Below are positions 27,078 to 35,712 of a stretch of 64,000 nt of DNA, piece by piece (position 1 is the first letter of the stretch; every line of letters begins with the position of its first letter). The position numbers were made by a program, and so were the translations under genes. The stretch comes from Butyrivibrio sp. AC2005 (lineage in GTDB: Bacteria > Bacillota > Clostridia > Lachnospirales > Lachnospiraceae), in the NCBI RefSeq assembly GCF_000424145.1, contig NZ_AUJI01000010.1, positions 175,328 to 239,327 on the forward strand, in the 5' to 3' direction. The notes under the pieces were generated by a model, which worked only from the letters and a program-made list of their open reading frames with translations, had not been told where the DNA came from and searched no databases.

Positions 27078-28027
27078 TTTTTCAACATCCTCCTCAGCTT
27101 GTGATAAGCCTTTCTGCAAAATCTCCCCACCGTAATATCAAACTTGTGATAAAGTCTCGAAAGCGGAGTAATCTCCGGCATCACCAGGTAGTCATATTCC
27201 CCAATATGCTCCCTTAAATACGCAGGGTAAGTTTCATCTATCTGAACTCTTTCGAATTTTGCGTCTCTTCCGAATATATCCTGTCCAAGTACCAGCCTGT
27301 CCATAGTCTCTGCAAGAATCTCTCTGTCATTATATTCCTGGTGTGCGGCAGCCTTGACCTTTACCCCGATTCTCTTTGCGGGATTTGTCTCATGGTGTCC
27401 GCCCATATAACCAAAATGCCAGCCACCACCGGCTATTCTCACCGACCTTTTATCAGTAGGCGGTACAAGATCTCTCAAGCGGACAATTCCTTCTCCGGGA
27501 ATATTATCTATGGAAGTTACCTTAGTTCCCAGCCACTTCCTGGCAGAAACTGCAATCTCAGGAAATTCTCCTGTTATTGACAACAGTTTTCCTGATTTTT
27601 CTTCCATATTAAAAAAGCCATAGAAGTTTCTCTGTGCAAGATGATAAACCTTTGTCTTATCAAAATTATGGATAATTTCTTCCAAAACCTTAGGATTGGG
27701 TATCTCATCCACATCTCCAAAAAGAATAATATCGTCTGATGTAGCTCCGACTCTCTTCAAGCCTTCTTCCAGATAATTCTTCTGAAAATAGTCTCTCTCA
27801 TGAGTAAGCGCTTCTTTTGGAGTATCGGTAACAACCACATATTCTATGCGGTCAAGAAACTCTTTGTAGAACTCTTTGTTTTTCTCAAAGCACAACTCCT
27901 TTTCCTCGCCGGAAAAGGTCATGGTTGCTTCTTCGATTATGAATTTATCAACATATGGGCCGAGTATATTTAATCTGAGCTTTAATATATCAACCTCATT
28001 AAAAAACGGGATACAATCATATACCAT
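27074..28027 (-). CDS. Glycosyltransferase family 17-like protein
   Basis: The 317-residue protein matches bacterial members of GT17, named for eukaryotic beta-1,4-mannosyl-glycoprotein N-acetylglucosaminyltransferase. It opens YDCIPFFNEVDILKLRLNIL, has the metal/nucleotide motif ILFGDVDEIPNPKVLEEI and ends its core with GGGWHFGYMGGHHETNPAKR, both diagnostic. No membrane segment is apparent. It overlaps the upstream GT2 gene by 11 nt and the downstream aminotransferase by 4, so the four are one transcript. The sugar transferred is unknown. Confidence 0.85.
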   Translation of the reverse strand: MVYDCIPFFNEVDILKLRLNILGPYVDKFIIEEATMTFSGEEKELCFEKNKEFYKEFLDRIEYVVVTDTPKEALTHERDYFQKNYLEEGLKRVGATSDDIILFGDVDEIPNPKVLEEIIHNFDKTKVYHLAQRNFYGFFNMEEKSGKLLSITGEFPEIAVSARKWLGTKVTSIDNIPGEGIVRLRDLVPPTDKRSVRIAGGGWHFGYMGGHHETNPAKRIGVKVKAAAHQEYNDREILAETMDRLVLGQDIFGRDAKFERVQIDETYPAYLREHIGEYDYLVMPEITPLSRLYHKFDITVGRFCRKAYHKLRRMLKK

Positions 28028-29138
28028 TTTTTCTGATCCTCGCTTTAATATAGGACTTAAACTTATGCTTGCGACATGAATTCATGAGCTTCTTCTCAGC
28101 ATCATCCATAACCTGAAGCCCGTGTACGAAAACATCCTCCTCGGGTGCCCAGTCGGGAAGCTCTTGCAGGGCGTACTTTTCATAAAAATCCGTCGTCATC
28201 ATGTCCTTAAGCTTTACTTTTATATCACCGACAGGAAGGCTTGAATAAATCAGCTTTTTCATGCCTATTGTGCAGGTCAGTGTCTTCCTCTGCCTGATAA
28301 TCTCATCGTACTTATCACCGCACCACTTATGAGCATATTCATCAAAAGCCTCCCAGGCCTTAGCCTGATTATCAAGAAATTCCTCGTGATAGCTTCCTGT
28401 AAGTCCTTCCTCATTTATCCTGTAAAGATACAGTATGCGGTCAAGATATGCAATACCTTTTGCCCTATCAATTATTGCTGCGGTCTGCAAAAGGTCCTCT
28501 CCGTGATTAAGGCGTTTCCCATCCGAAAGGCATGTTTCTCTTGCAAGTTCTCTTTTTATGCACTTGTTCCACATGGCATTGAGTGAATCTCCGGAGCACA
28601 TGAGTCTGTGAAAATCCGCTCTGTCCTCGGTTCCGTAAACAACACCTTCCTTAAAAGGAAATTTAAACATTTTATTATCAGGCGTCTGGAGTTCAGCAGC
28701 ATTGTACAGAATTACATCAACAGCCTCTCTTCCATCCACAGTCTTATGTCCACTATCCTCATACTCTTTATCAGAAGAACTGTCTTCAAGTACATGTTTA
28801 CTAATTTCTTCATGAAGGTTTTTAATCAGCCCCGGCACCACCTTGTCATCGGCATCCATAAAAACTATCCACTTACCGGAAGAAAGTCTTACGCCCTCCT
28901 GCCTTGCTTCGTAAGCAGATGCTTTACCCATATGGGTGTTCTTAATCCGAATATTCTCACATATACTATTTGCTGAATAATCATCGCAAATATCAGCACT
29001 GCCATCTTCAGAGCCATTTTCAATCAGCAGAACTTCCAGTTCAACATCGGATGGTATCTCCTGAGCAATCACGGAATCTACCGCTTCTCTTATGTACTTT
29101 TCAGCATTATGAACAGGAATTATTACTGAAAACTTCAT
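28017..29138 (-). CDS. Glycosyltransferase family 2 protein
   Basis: This 373-residue GT-A-type transferase opens FSVIIPVHNAEKYIREAVDS, the nucleotide-sugar binding strand, and has the DXD motif in IVFMDADDKVVPGL near residue 95. A second half of about 250 residues, carrying the acceptor-side region (NHGEDLLQTAAIIDRA; the ED motif), contains no clear membrane helix. Its ATG overlaps the upstream gene stop (ATGA). It probably adds a sugar to a surface polysaccharide or glycoprotein; donor and acceptor cannot be told. Confidence 0.9.
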   Translation of the reverse strand: MKFSVIIPVHNAEKYIREAVDSVIAQEIPSDVELEVLLIENGSEDGSADICDDYSANSICENIRIKNTHMGKASAYEARQEGVRLSSGKWIVFMDADDKVVPGLIKNLHEEISKHVLEDSSSDKEYEDSGHKTVDGREAVDVILYNAAELQTPDNKMFKFPFKEGVVYGTEDRADFHRLMCSGDSLNAMWNKCIKRELARETCLSDGKRLNHGEDLLQTAAIIDRAKGIAYLDRILYLYRINEEGLTGSYHEEFLDNQAKAWEAFDEYAHKWCGDKYDEIIRQRKTLTCTIGMKKLIYSSLPVGDIKVKLKDMMTTDFYEKYALQELPDWAPEEDVFVHGLQVMDDAEKKLMNSCRKHKFKSYIKARIRKNGI

Positions 29139-29905
29139 GTAATCTTATGCTCCCTCTTCCATTTCTCTGATTTTCTCCAGAATAGCAGCGGTCTGACAGC
29201 ACGTTTAAATCTCTTTTTAGGACTGTAAAATCTCGGATAGTTCTTATTTTCTCCCCACCATTTATGAAATACAAAAGGTTCAATTCCCTTGTTCTCGGGA
29301 AGAGGATGTTCTCTTCCGAATTTCACCGCCGTCTCGATCGGAGCCCATCTGAGTCCATGCTCCTCCATTTCATTTTTGCAATAGCAGCAAAGGAATATAT
29401 CTTCATTATAAAAACCATCGTATACCTTTTCCCATGGAAGATGATGCTCCACCGGATACTCCAGAAGTCTTTTTGATCTTATTGACACGCTGTTTCCCAC
29501 ACGACAGATTTCTCCGTTCCTGTCACGATAGGCATAATCATTCTTCGGAAGAGGCCAGGGTGATCCAATATAATCATATTGTAGAAATTCGTCCGACCAG
29601 TTTTCGGGATGTATAACAAATCCATCTGCATGAACAATTAGAACAAACTCGGTTTTAATATGTCTTCCCAGCTCGTAGACCATCTTATAATTAAATTTAT
29701 CAATATCATCAAGCTTGGTTGTATAACTGAATCTGATGTTCTTTGGCAGGTAAAAAGGCTTTTTGTCCGTAATAAGAACAGCATCACCGAACTCTATGTC
29801 CCGCATGCTGTACTTCATAGCCTCAACCGTCTCATATACATCAACACTCGTCATTGCTGCGATGGTGACATTGGGAAGTTTGATTTTTTTCGTTGTTTCG
29901 CTCAT
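29135..29905 (-). CDS. DUF5672 family protein, likely glycosyltransferase
   Basis: A 256-residue protein of the DUF5672 type, found in glycan clusters. VTIAAMTSVDVYETVEAMKY starts a GT-A-like fold; FVLIVHADGFVIHPENW holds an HxDG metal-type motif, followed by YDYIGSPWP, VGNSVSIRSKRLLEY and YNEDIFLCCYCKNEMEEHG. The upstream GTG adds eight residues, but the ATG at 29905 has AAAGAG 8 nt away. It is first of the overlapped group DUF5672-GT2-GT17-aminotransferase. A transferase function is an inference from fold-like motifs and context. Confidence 0.75.
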   Translation of the reverse strand: MSETTKKIKLPNVTIAAMTSVDVYETVEAMKYSMRDIEFGDAVLITDKKPFYLPKNIRFSYTTKLDDIDKFNYKMVYELGRHIKTEFVLIVHADGFVIHPENWSDEFLQYDYIGSPWPLPKNDYAYRDRNGEICRVGNSVSIRSKRLLEYPVEHHLPWEKVYDGFYNEDIFLCCYCKNEMEEHGLRWAPIETAVKFGREHPLPENKGIEPFVFHKWWGENKNYPRFYSPKKRFKRAVRPLLFWRKSEKWKREHKIT

Positions 29906-29941
29906 ATTTAATACTCTTTTTTCGCACACAATTCCAATAAA

Positions 29942-30036
29942 GCCTTCCCCTTAGGGGCGTAAGACGTCCAGAGGACGTCTGCTTTACGCAGACCGAAGCG
30001 GAACGTAGACCGGTATCAGCAATGCTGACGGATGAT
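29942..30036. repeat. Composite REP-like element (copy 4)
   Basis: It begins GCCTTCCCCTTAGGGGCG, continues with an ACGTCC/GGACGT hairpin and GACCGAAGCGGAACGTAGA, and ends GCTGACGGATGA. It is about twice the length of the simple copies; the same longer form occurs at 33657-33746. It lies between the GT11-like and DUF5672 genes. Confidence 0.7.
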
Positions 30037-30042
30037 AGCATC

Positions 30043-31086
30043 CTATTTCCTGTAGGTCTTGATAAGACCGGTTCTTCTTCCAAGAGATCTCACAATCTTC
30101 CAGAAGAAAAATCGCCCATACAGAAGCCTTCTCTTTATATTTTGGAAAAAGGTCACTACCCCTCCCGGTCTTACATTCCTCTTAGCATAGAGCGCCGATC
30201 TCTTCTTGTATTCCTCAAGTTCAGCTCTACACTCGTCAGCTGTAAACAGCTTTCCTTTTTTATCCTGATAAGTCAGGAAGCTGTATATATTCTGCTCCGA
30301 TGACCAGAAGCCATCAGAAATATTGTGCCTTGCCCAGTATTTTGGAGCTATGGCATATTTAAGCTCTGTGCTGGACATAACCGGCATCATCGCAAAAGAC
30401 GAATTGGACAGAATAAGGTATCTGGCATTTTTTATGGTGACGTAATCCTTACCCATATCAAAATGGTGGCACTCATACTCCGGAAGCACCTTCCTTGCTG
30501 CCTCTTCATCCTCTGTAATTATCATGAACCTCATATCAGGGTTCACTTTTTTCATATTCTCAATTGCATTAAGCCAATACTTTCTGTCAAGAAAAAGCTC
30601 TGGGCAGCTCGTATACTCTCCGCCACGCATGTTAATTATGCAAAGATCATCCGCTGTATATTCATAGGACTCCGCCTCTTCTTTTACGTGGAGCCAGTCC
30701 TTAATCTTATGCCTGTACTTTTCAAAATAGGACTGATCCTGAAGATTACCATAAATCAGTGTATTGTCCTCTATCTCGAAGAGCTTCGGATCCGCGCCTG
30801 ATATGTAACATCCATTCGTCATATCATGAATGGAATTCCCCATATAAAGTCTGTCATCCTGCTCCTTGAAAATCGTGAACTTATCCATATCCTCCCTGGG
30901 GATTTCCTCTCCAAGGTCTATATCCATAAAGTACATTCCCTTATTTGAATGGAAAACATTGCCCACCTGTCCAGGATTAACGAATCCGAAGGGAACGCCC
31001 TTTTCCTCGGCAAGACATCTTGTCACTATATAGAAAAACAGCTGATTTCCCAAGCCGTATCCTTTTATAAATTCTGTTCCTATCAT
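30043..31086 (-). CDS. Alpha-1,2-fucosyltransferase-like protein (GT11 family)
   Basis: The 347-residue protein starts IKGYGLGNQLFFYIVTRCLA, the G-GNQLFQ acceptor/donor motif of GT11. It continues with IINMRGGEYTSCPELF, the counterpart of the HxRRGDY motif that binds GDP-fucose, although the second Arg is Gly here. FMIITEDEEAARKVLP and LSNSSFAMMPVMSS match later family motifs. The tail (residues 300-347) is basic. The altered HxRRGDY motif means donor specificity may differ from fucose. GDP-fucose synthesis genes are not in the window. It follows asnB by 56 nt. Confidence 0.78.
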   Translation of the reverse strand: MIGTEFIKGYGLGNQLFFYIVTRCLAEEKGVPFGFVNPGQVGNVFHSNKGMYFMDIDLGEEIPREDMDKFTIFKEQDDRLYMGNSIHDMTNGCYISGADPKLFEIEDNTLIYGNLQDQSYFEKYRHKIKDWLHVKEEAESYEYTADDLCIINMRGGEYTSCPELFLDRKYWLNAIENMKKVNPDMRFMIITEDEEAARKVLPEYECHHFDMGKDYVTIKNARYLILSNSSFAMMPVMSSTELKYAIAPKYWARHNISDGFWSSEQNIYSFLTYQDKKGKLFTADECRAELEEYKKRSALYAKRNVRPGGVVTFFQNIKRRLLYGRFFFWKIVRSLGRRTGLIKTYRK

Positions 31087-31109
31087 ATTTATATCCTTCT
31101 TACAGATAT

Positions 31110-31142
31110 CCCCTCATCCGTCAGCCCCCCAAGGAGAAGGCT
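31110..31142. repeat. REP-like palindromic element (copy 5, degenerate)
   Basis: CCCCTCATCCGTCAGCC joined directly to CCCAAGGAGAAGGC; the inner GCTGAC arm is lost. It abuts the asnB stop codon. Confidence 0.65.
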
Positions 31143-33032
31143 TTACTTCTTTATAAACTCTTCTTCATACCACTGCTGGAACATCAATATGTACCATATC
31201 TGTATGCGGTAAATTCCCTTTTCAGTAAAGTCCGTCCAAATTCTTTCAACAACATCAGGATCAAGAATACCCTGCTGCCTGATCTTTTCCTTATTAAGAA
31301 GTCCCTCTGCCCAGTCGCGAAGCTCGCTCTCCTTAAGCCACTTCTCGATAGGAATTGAGAAGCCCTTCTTGGGGCGCTCCATCATCTCCCTGGGAACATA
31401 GCGGTAAAGCACATCTCTAAGAACCTGCTTACCAACATTTCCGTCACGGAGGTATTCTACAGGAAGTGTCCATGCGAATTCAACCACATCCTTATCCAGC
31501 ATGGGCACGCGGGTCTCAAGCGAAACAGCCATGGCAGTCCTGTCCACCTTCACCAGAATATCATCGGGATGGTAAACAAGCATATCCATAAGCATGGTCT
31601 CGTGATTCACTTCATTTAAGAAACCATTCTGAAGCTCGGTATATTTATAGGGAAGATTTCCCTTTTTAAGCGCGATCATCTTGGTAAGAGGATCTGTCTC
31701 ATGCTCCATTCTGTGGAGATCAACCGGTCCCTCAGCTCCAAGGAGCGTACCTTTTATCCTGTAAATTTCCTTCTTTGACAGAGGAGAGCCTAGCACCATG
31801 GCACTTGCAGCCTTCCTGATAGGATAAGGGATTCCGTGCATCTTGCCCCAGATTCTGCTGATGGACTCATAAGAGGTATAACCGCAGAACAGCTCATCTC
31901 CGCCATCTCCGCTAAGAGATACCGTCACATGATCTCTGGTCATCTTGCTTACAAGATAGGTAGGAATTTGTGATGAATCAGCAAAAGGCTCAGCAAACAT
32001 CTTCGAAAGCTTTGGAATCACAGCCTTCGCATCCTTTTCTGTGATGTAGAGCTCAGTATGCTCAGTTCCAAGGTGCTTTGCAATCTCAGCTGCATAAACA
32101 GCTTCATTGTAAGCCTTATCCTCCATACCTATGGTGAAGGTTCTAACCTTACCGGGCTGTAAGTCCTGCATCAGTGCAACAATCGTACTTGAATCAATAC
32201 CTGCTGATAAAAATGCTCCAACCGGAACATCTGCAACCATCTGCCCCTTAATGGACTCCTTAAGAAGTCTCTCAAGCTCCACGGAGGCTTCCTGCCTTGT
32301 TCCCTTAAAAGGATTGTCCTGTCCTTTCTTTGCAGTCTCCTTCATTGACCAGTAGACCGTCTCCGTGGTTTTCAGAGTATCGATGTCTATTGTTAAAAGA
32401 GTACCTGCCTCGAGCTTATTTATCCCTTTATATATAGTGTAGGGTGCGGGAATATATCCTTCCGTAAAATAAATATCCAGCACATCAGTGTTAATCTCAT
32501 TATCAAAACCATCTACAACTCTGAGGCATCCAAGGTCAGATGCAAAGCCAAAGGCACCTGCAACATTTCCATAATAAAGCGGCTTCTCCCCTACTCTGTC
32601 CCTGGCAAGTGTAACTGTCCCTGCCTCAGTATCATAAACAGCTATTCCAAACATTCCCTTACACATGGAAAGAGCTTCTTTTGCACCATAATACTCAATT
32701 GCCTCAAGCAAAACCTCCGTATCAGAGCTTCCCCTGAAATCAGAATCAGCAGCAAAACCATCCGCTATCAGCTTCTGCTTCACATCCTTATTATTATAAA
32801 TCTCTCCGTTATAAACCATCACCAGTCTTCCGGAGTGGCTCGTCATGGGCTGTGCACCATTTTTCGAAAGGTCCACAATAGAAAGGCGCCTGTGTCCAAG
32901 CGCTACTTCCTTATTGTCACTGATATATACGCCGTTATCATCCGGGCCTCTGTGCACCATGCGGTCATTCATCCTCTGAATGTTCACCTTCGCATCACCA
33001 CGGAATTTGATTAGTCCTGCTATTCCACACAT
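31143..33032 (-). CDS. asnB: Asparagine synthase (glutamine-hydrolysing) family amidotransferase
   Basis: The 629-residue two-domain enzyme starts MCGIAGLIKF with Cys2 as glutaminase nucleophile. It has HRGPDDNG and YNGEIYN in the glutaminase domain, and the synthetase PP-loop GAFLSAGIDSSTIVAL near residue 265, then SLSGDGGDELFCGY. Length and motifs fit AsnB. Because it heads a run of glycosyltransferases, it may instead amidate a uronic acid in a polysaccharide, as AsnB homologues in O-antigen and capsule loci do; sequence alone does not decide. AAGGG precedes the ATG. Upstream lies the 54-bp repeat array rather than a recognisable promoter. Confidence 0.9.
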   Translation of the reverse strand: MCGIAGLIKFRGDAKVNIQRMNDRMVHRGPDDNGVYISDNKEVALGHRRLSIVDLSKNGAQPMTSHSGRLVMVYNGEIYNNKDVKQKLIADGFAADSDFRGSSDTEVLLEAIEYYGAKEALSMCKGMFGIAVYDTEAGTVTLARDRVGEKPLYYGNVAGAFGFASDLGCLRVVDGFDNEINTDVLDIYFTEGYIPAPYTIYKGINKLEAGTLLTIDIDTLKTTETVYWSMKETAKKGQDNPFKGTRQEASVELERLLKESIKGQMVADVPVGAFLSAGIDSSTIVALMQDLQPGKVRTFTIGMEDKAYNEAVYAAEIAKHLGTEHTELYITEKDAKAVIPKLSKMFAEPFADSSQIPTYLVSKMTRDHVTVSLSGDGGDELFCGYTSYESISRIWGKMHGIPYPIRKAASAMVLGSPLSKKEIYRIKGTLLGAEGPVDLHRMEHETDPLTKMIALKKGNLPYKYTELQNGFLNEVNHETMLMDMLVYHPDDILVKVDRTAMAVSLETRVPMLDKDVVEFAWTLPVEYLRDGNVGKQVLRDVLYRYVPREMMERPKKGFSIPIEKWLKESELRDWAEGLLNKEKIRQQGILDPDVVERIWTDFTEKGIYRIQIWYILMFQQWYEEEFIKK

Positions 33033-33090
33033 ATGTCTTTCCCTTACACTAGTACATCGCTATCAAATTACATACACTTTTGCTAAAATG

Positions 33091-33475
33091 CCTGCTTCTA
33101 TTTGTAATTTCTTCAATCAGAGCAGGCGCATTTTATCAAAATCGTCTGCCCTAATTGTCCATTCTCTTAATATCAGCAGGTAAAATATTCTCGAATCACC
33201 TGCCTTAATTGTATATTTTCCTAATAATAGCAGGTAAAATATTCCAGAATCGCCTGCCATAATTATCTGTTTTCCTAATAATAGCAGGCATAATTTCCCA
33301 AAATCGCCTGCCTTAATTTTCGTTTTCTCAAATAACAGCAGGCTCAACATCCCTAAATCACCTGCCCTAATTATCATTTTCCTAAACTTCAGCAGGCTCA
33401 ACGTCCCAAAATCGCCTGCTCTAATTCTCGCTTTCCCAAATAACAGCAGGCTAAACATCCCAAAATCCTGCGCCG
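33091..33475. repeat. 54-bp tandem repeat array with conserved hairpin arms, seven units
   Basis: Units begin with AGCAGG at 33121, 33175, 33229, 33283, 33337, 33391 and 33445, exactly 54 bp apart without indels; a partial right half precedes the first at 33091. Each unit holds AGCAGG, about 16-18 variable bases, (G)CCTGCC, then TAATT-TC-TTTTC-AATA. AGCAGG is invariant, and its partner CCTGC varies once, to a wobble-compatible TCTGC, so each unit can fold into a short hairpin. The array lies between asnB and metK. Because 54 is a multiple of three, one frame on the minus strand stays open, but no ribosome site is seen. Confidence 0.9.
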
Positions 33476-33656
33476 CAAACAACATAAAACAAATTCTGAT
33501 GTTGTTTATGATAAAAGAAAAAACAACCACACTAGGATCTTGTCATTAATATCATTATACTACCACACTAAAGCCTATAATATAAAGCCTCCCCCTTTAT
33601 CTATCGCCTCCTCCTTTATTATGGCCTTCTCCTTTATCTACAGCCTTCCACCTTCT

Positions 33657-33746
33657 TAAGGGGCACTCAGCATCCAGAGGGCCGTTGGCTTAGCACAGGC
33701 CGAAGCGGAGTGAAGAAATATCCCAGCGAAGCTGACGGATGAGGGA
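33657..33746. repeat. Composite REP-like element (copy 6)
   Basis: AGGGGCACTCAGCATCCAGAGGG, an internal GGCCG-like part with CCGAAGCGGAGTGAAGAA, and GCGAAGCTGACGGATGAGGG at the end. It shares the CCGAAGCGGA core with copy 4. The sequence from about 33490 to 33656 is AT-rich with several CCTCC/CTTTATC repeats and no supported gene. Confidence 0.65.
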
Positions 33747-33762
33747 TATCCCCCATATAAAA

Positions 33763-33788
33763 AGCGCCATACCCGAAAGTACAGCGCT
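33763..33788 (-). terminator. metK intrinsic terminator
   Basis: AGCGCTGTAC pairs with GTATGGCGCT and TTTTTATA follows on the minus strand, 33 nt after the metK stop. Confidence 0.85.
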
Positions 33789-33820
33789 CATTACATTAAA
33801 TATAAAATTTTCAGCGACAA

Positions 33821-35017
33821 TTATGCATTCACAATCTTCTTAAGCTCCTCAGCCTTGTCTGTCTTCTCCCAAGGAAGGTTAAGATCGTTACGTCCGAAGT
33901 GTCCGTAAGCAGCTGTCTGCTTGTAGATAGGACGACGAAGATCAAGCATCTTGATGATTCCTGCAGGACGAAGGTCGAATAACTCACGAACTGCAGCAAC
34001 AAGTTTCTCGTTTGAAACCTTACCTGTTCCGAATGTATCTACGAGAACAGATGTGGGCTGTGCAACACCGATAGCATATGAAAGCTGAACCTCACACTTG
34101 TCAGCAAGACCAGCTGCAACGATGTTCTTAGCAACATAACGAGCTGCATAAGCACCTGAACGGTCAACCTTTGTGCAATCCTTACCAGAGAAAGCACCGC
34201 CGCCATGACGAGCAGCTCCGCCATAAGTATCAACGATGATCTTACGTCCTGTAAGACCTGCATCACCCTGAGGTCCACCGATTACGAAACGGCCTGTAGG
34301 ATTGATATAAATCTTTGTATTGTCATCAACCATAGAAGCGTCAACTACTGCATCAATAACGTGCTTTCTGATATCAGCGTGGATCTGCTCCTGAGTAACC
34401 TTCTCGTCATGCTGTGTTGAAACAACGATAGCCTCAAGTCTGATGGGCTTGCCGTTCTCATCGTACTCAACAGAAACCTGGCTCTTACCATCTGCTCTAA
34501 GATAAGGAAGTGTTCCGTTCTTACGAACCTCTGTGAGCTTCTTTGTAAGCTTGTGAGCAAGAGAAATAGCATAAGGCATAAGCTCCTCTGTCTCGTTTGT
34601 AGCATAACCGAACATCATCCCCTGATCTCCGGCACCGATTGCCTCGATCTCCTCGTCAGTCATCTTGTTCTCTCTGGCCTCGATAGCCTTGTCAACACCC
34701 ATAGCGATATCTGCTGACTGCTGATCAAGAGCTACCATAACTGCACATGTGTTACCATCAAAACCCTTCTCTGAGCTGTCATAACCAATCTCTACGATAG
34801 TCTCTCTTGCGATCTTTGCATAATCAACAACTGCCTTAGTTGTGATCTCTCCTGTGATAAGTGCAAAACCTGTGCAGGCTGTAGTCTCACAAGCAACACG
34901 GCTCATGGGATCCTGTGCAAGGCAGGCATCAAGGATAGCATCAGAGATGTTATCACAAATTTTATCGGGATGTCCCTCAGTAACTGACTCGGAAGTAAAA
35001 ATAAACTTTTCTGCCAT
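33821..35017 (-). CDS. metK: S-adenosylmethionine synthetase
   Basis: MetK makes SAM from methionine and ATP. The 398-residue protein starts [20 protein letters not shown], with the ATP-binding [12 protein letters not shown] near residue 118 and the P-loop-like [22 protein letters not shown] segment. A longer reading frame adds 22 residues, but those lie in the leader; AAAGGAA is well spaced from the ATG at 35017. Its leader holds a SAM-I riboswitch and terminator, giving feedback control by its own product. Confidence 0.98.
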   Translation of the reverse strand: MAEKFIFTSESVTEGHPDKICDNISDAILDACLAQDPMSRVACETTACTGFALITGEITTKAVVDYAKIARETIVEIGYDSSEKGFDGNTCAVMVALDQQSADIAMGVDKAIEARENKMTDEEIEAIGAGDQGMMFGYATNETEELMPYAISLAHKLTKKLTEVRKNGTLPYLRADGKSQVSVEYDENGKPIRLEAIVVSTQHDEKVTQEQIHADIRKHVIDAVVDASMVDDNTKIYINPTGRFVIGGPQGDAGLTGRKIIVDTYGGAARHGGGAFSGKDCTKVDRSGAYAARYVAKNIVAAGLADKCEVQLSYAIGVAQPTSVLVDTFGTGKVSNEKLVAAVRELFDLRPAGIIKMLDLRRPIYKQTAAYGHFGRNDLNLPWEKTDKAEELKKIVNA

Positions 35018-35050
35018 TATAAATTTCCTTTCTGCGCACTTGCGCTCAAA

Positions 35051-35089
35051 CAAAAAATTAAGTCCATCCGGTTGCGAAGCCAAATGGAC
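35051..35089 (-). terminator. Riboswitch-controlled terminator before metK
   Basis: GTCCATTTGG and CCGGATGGAC (minus strand) form a stem with a GCTTCGCAA loop, followed by TTAATTTTTTG. It lies between the riboswitch aptamer and the metK ribosome site, as expected for an OFF switch. Confidence 0.85.
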
Positions 35090-35110
35090 CTGATATCAGA
35101 TAATCAAATC

Positions 35111-35257
35111 CTCTTATTGCTCGCAGATCCTATCGGCAAATATGTTGCAAACCGATACTCGATCACTTACTCACTACGCTCAGGTTGGCACCTTCCGGAC
35201 GTCCGGGGTTGCCGTGGCTTCACAGATCCTATGTATCTCCACCACTCTGAATAAGAG
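35111..35257 (-). promoter_or_regulatory. SAM-I (S-box) riboswitch
   Basis: The minus strand reads CTCTTATTCAGAGTGGTGGAG, then GTGAAGCCACGGCAACC and GGTGCCAACCTGAGC, and closes with ATAAGAGG pairing the first CTCTTAT (P1: 35251-35257 with 35111-35117). These are core S-box segments, including the kink-turn. P4 is longer than usual, with a TATCGG/CCGATA stem. The aptamer precedes a terminator and metK. Confidence 0.95.
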
Positions 35258-35411
35258 AAATGTCACAATATGGAATTGTCATATCTTCTAGATACACTAC
35301 TATATAAATTTAAATCTTGCAAGATGTTTTAAGAAAAATTAATAAATCATCGCATAATATAGCAATAACAATTCTGATATTATAAAATGATAATACATTT
35401 GCATTTAATAA

Positions 35412-35573
35412 ATCACTTTCAATTTAGGCAAGGAAGCATTTGGAAACACACCTCAGAAAGCAAAAGTTACTGTCCGTAACATGAGCTCTAAACAGTTTTC
35501 AAAAATCAAACAGCTCATAAAGAAAGCCGGTTTGCAAAAGGCTAAATTCAAAGAAAAAAAATATCCAAACTAA
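35412..35573 (+). pseudogene. C-terminal remnant of a leucine-rich surface protein (BspA-like)
   Basis: The frame is open from 35412 (after a TAA) to TAA 35571. It reads LGKEAFGNTPQKAKVTV followed by a basic tail QLIKKAGLQKAKFKEKK. BspA-type leucine-rich-repeat proteins of Lachnospiraceae end in just this way (GKxAFxxTxxKAxVxV plus a KKLLKKAGL tail). No start codon or ribosome site is present, and the upstream 150 nt is AT-rich without a frame. The fragment ends 30 nt before a strong terminator that probably belonged to the lost gene. Confidence 0.6.
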
Positions 35574-35603
35574 TAAACTCGTTATTTGAAATTTATATAC
35601 TCG

Positions 35604-35640
35604 GAGCTGCCAATTGGCTGACAATTGGCAGCTCTTTTTT
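35604..35640 (+). terminator. Strong intrinsic terminator
   Basis: GAGCTGCCAATTG and CAATTGGCAGCTC form a perfect 13-bp stem with a 5-nt loop, followed by TTTTTT. It insulates the hipBA promoter from upstream transcription. Confidence 0.93.
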
Positions 35641-35696
35641 GCTATCATGATAGCATTTTATTGAATGATAATAGCCTAAATGCTATTATAATAGCA
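35640..35696 (+). promoter_or_regulatory. hipBA promoter with two palindromic operators
   Basis: Two perfect 16-bp palindromes, TGCTATCATGATAGCA (35640-35655) and TGCTATTATAATAGCA (35681-35696), are 41 bp apart. A promoter TTGAAT (35661-35666), 17 bp, TATTAT (35684-35689) lies between them, so the second palindrome covers the -10. Two spaced operators are typical of HipB autoregulation, although the sequence differs from the E. coli TATCC/GGATA boxes. Confidence 0.8.
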
Positions 35697-35712
35697 ATAG
35701 GAGAATTAAGCG

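Noticed and set aside
33091..33475. CRISPR array
   Set aside because: The invariant part is only 6 to 12 bases and the intervals between units are themselves similar, with no cas genes nearby.
33117..33530. Minus-strand ORF of 137 codons with 18-residue repeats (AGDFGxLSLLLFGKxxIR)
   Set aside because: It starts at a GTG without a ribosome site; its open state follows from the 54-bp period. Substitutions between units are not concentrated at third codon positions. Kept as a repeat array.
35072..35254. Plus-strand ORF in the metK leader
   Set aside because: It is antisense to the SAM-I riboswitch and has no ribosome site.
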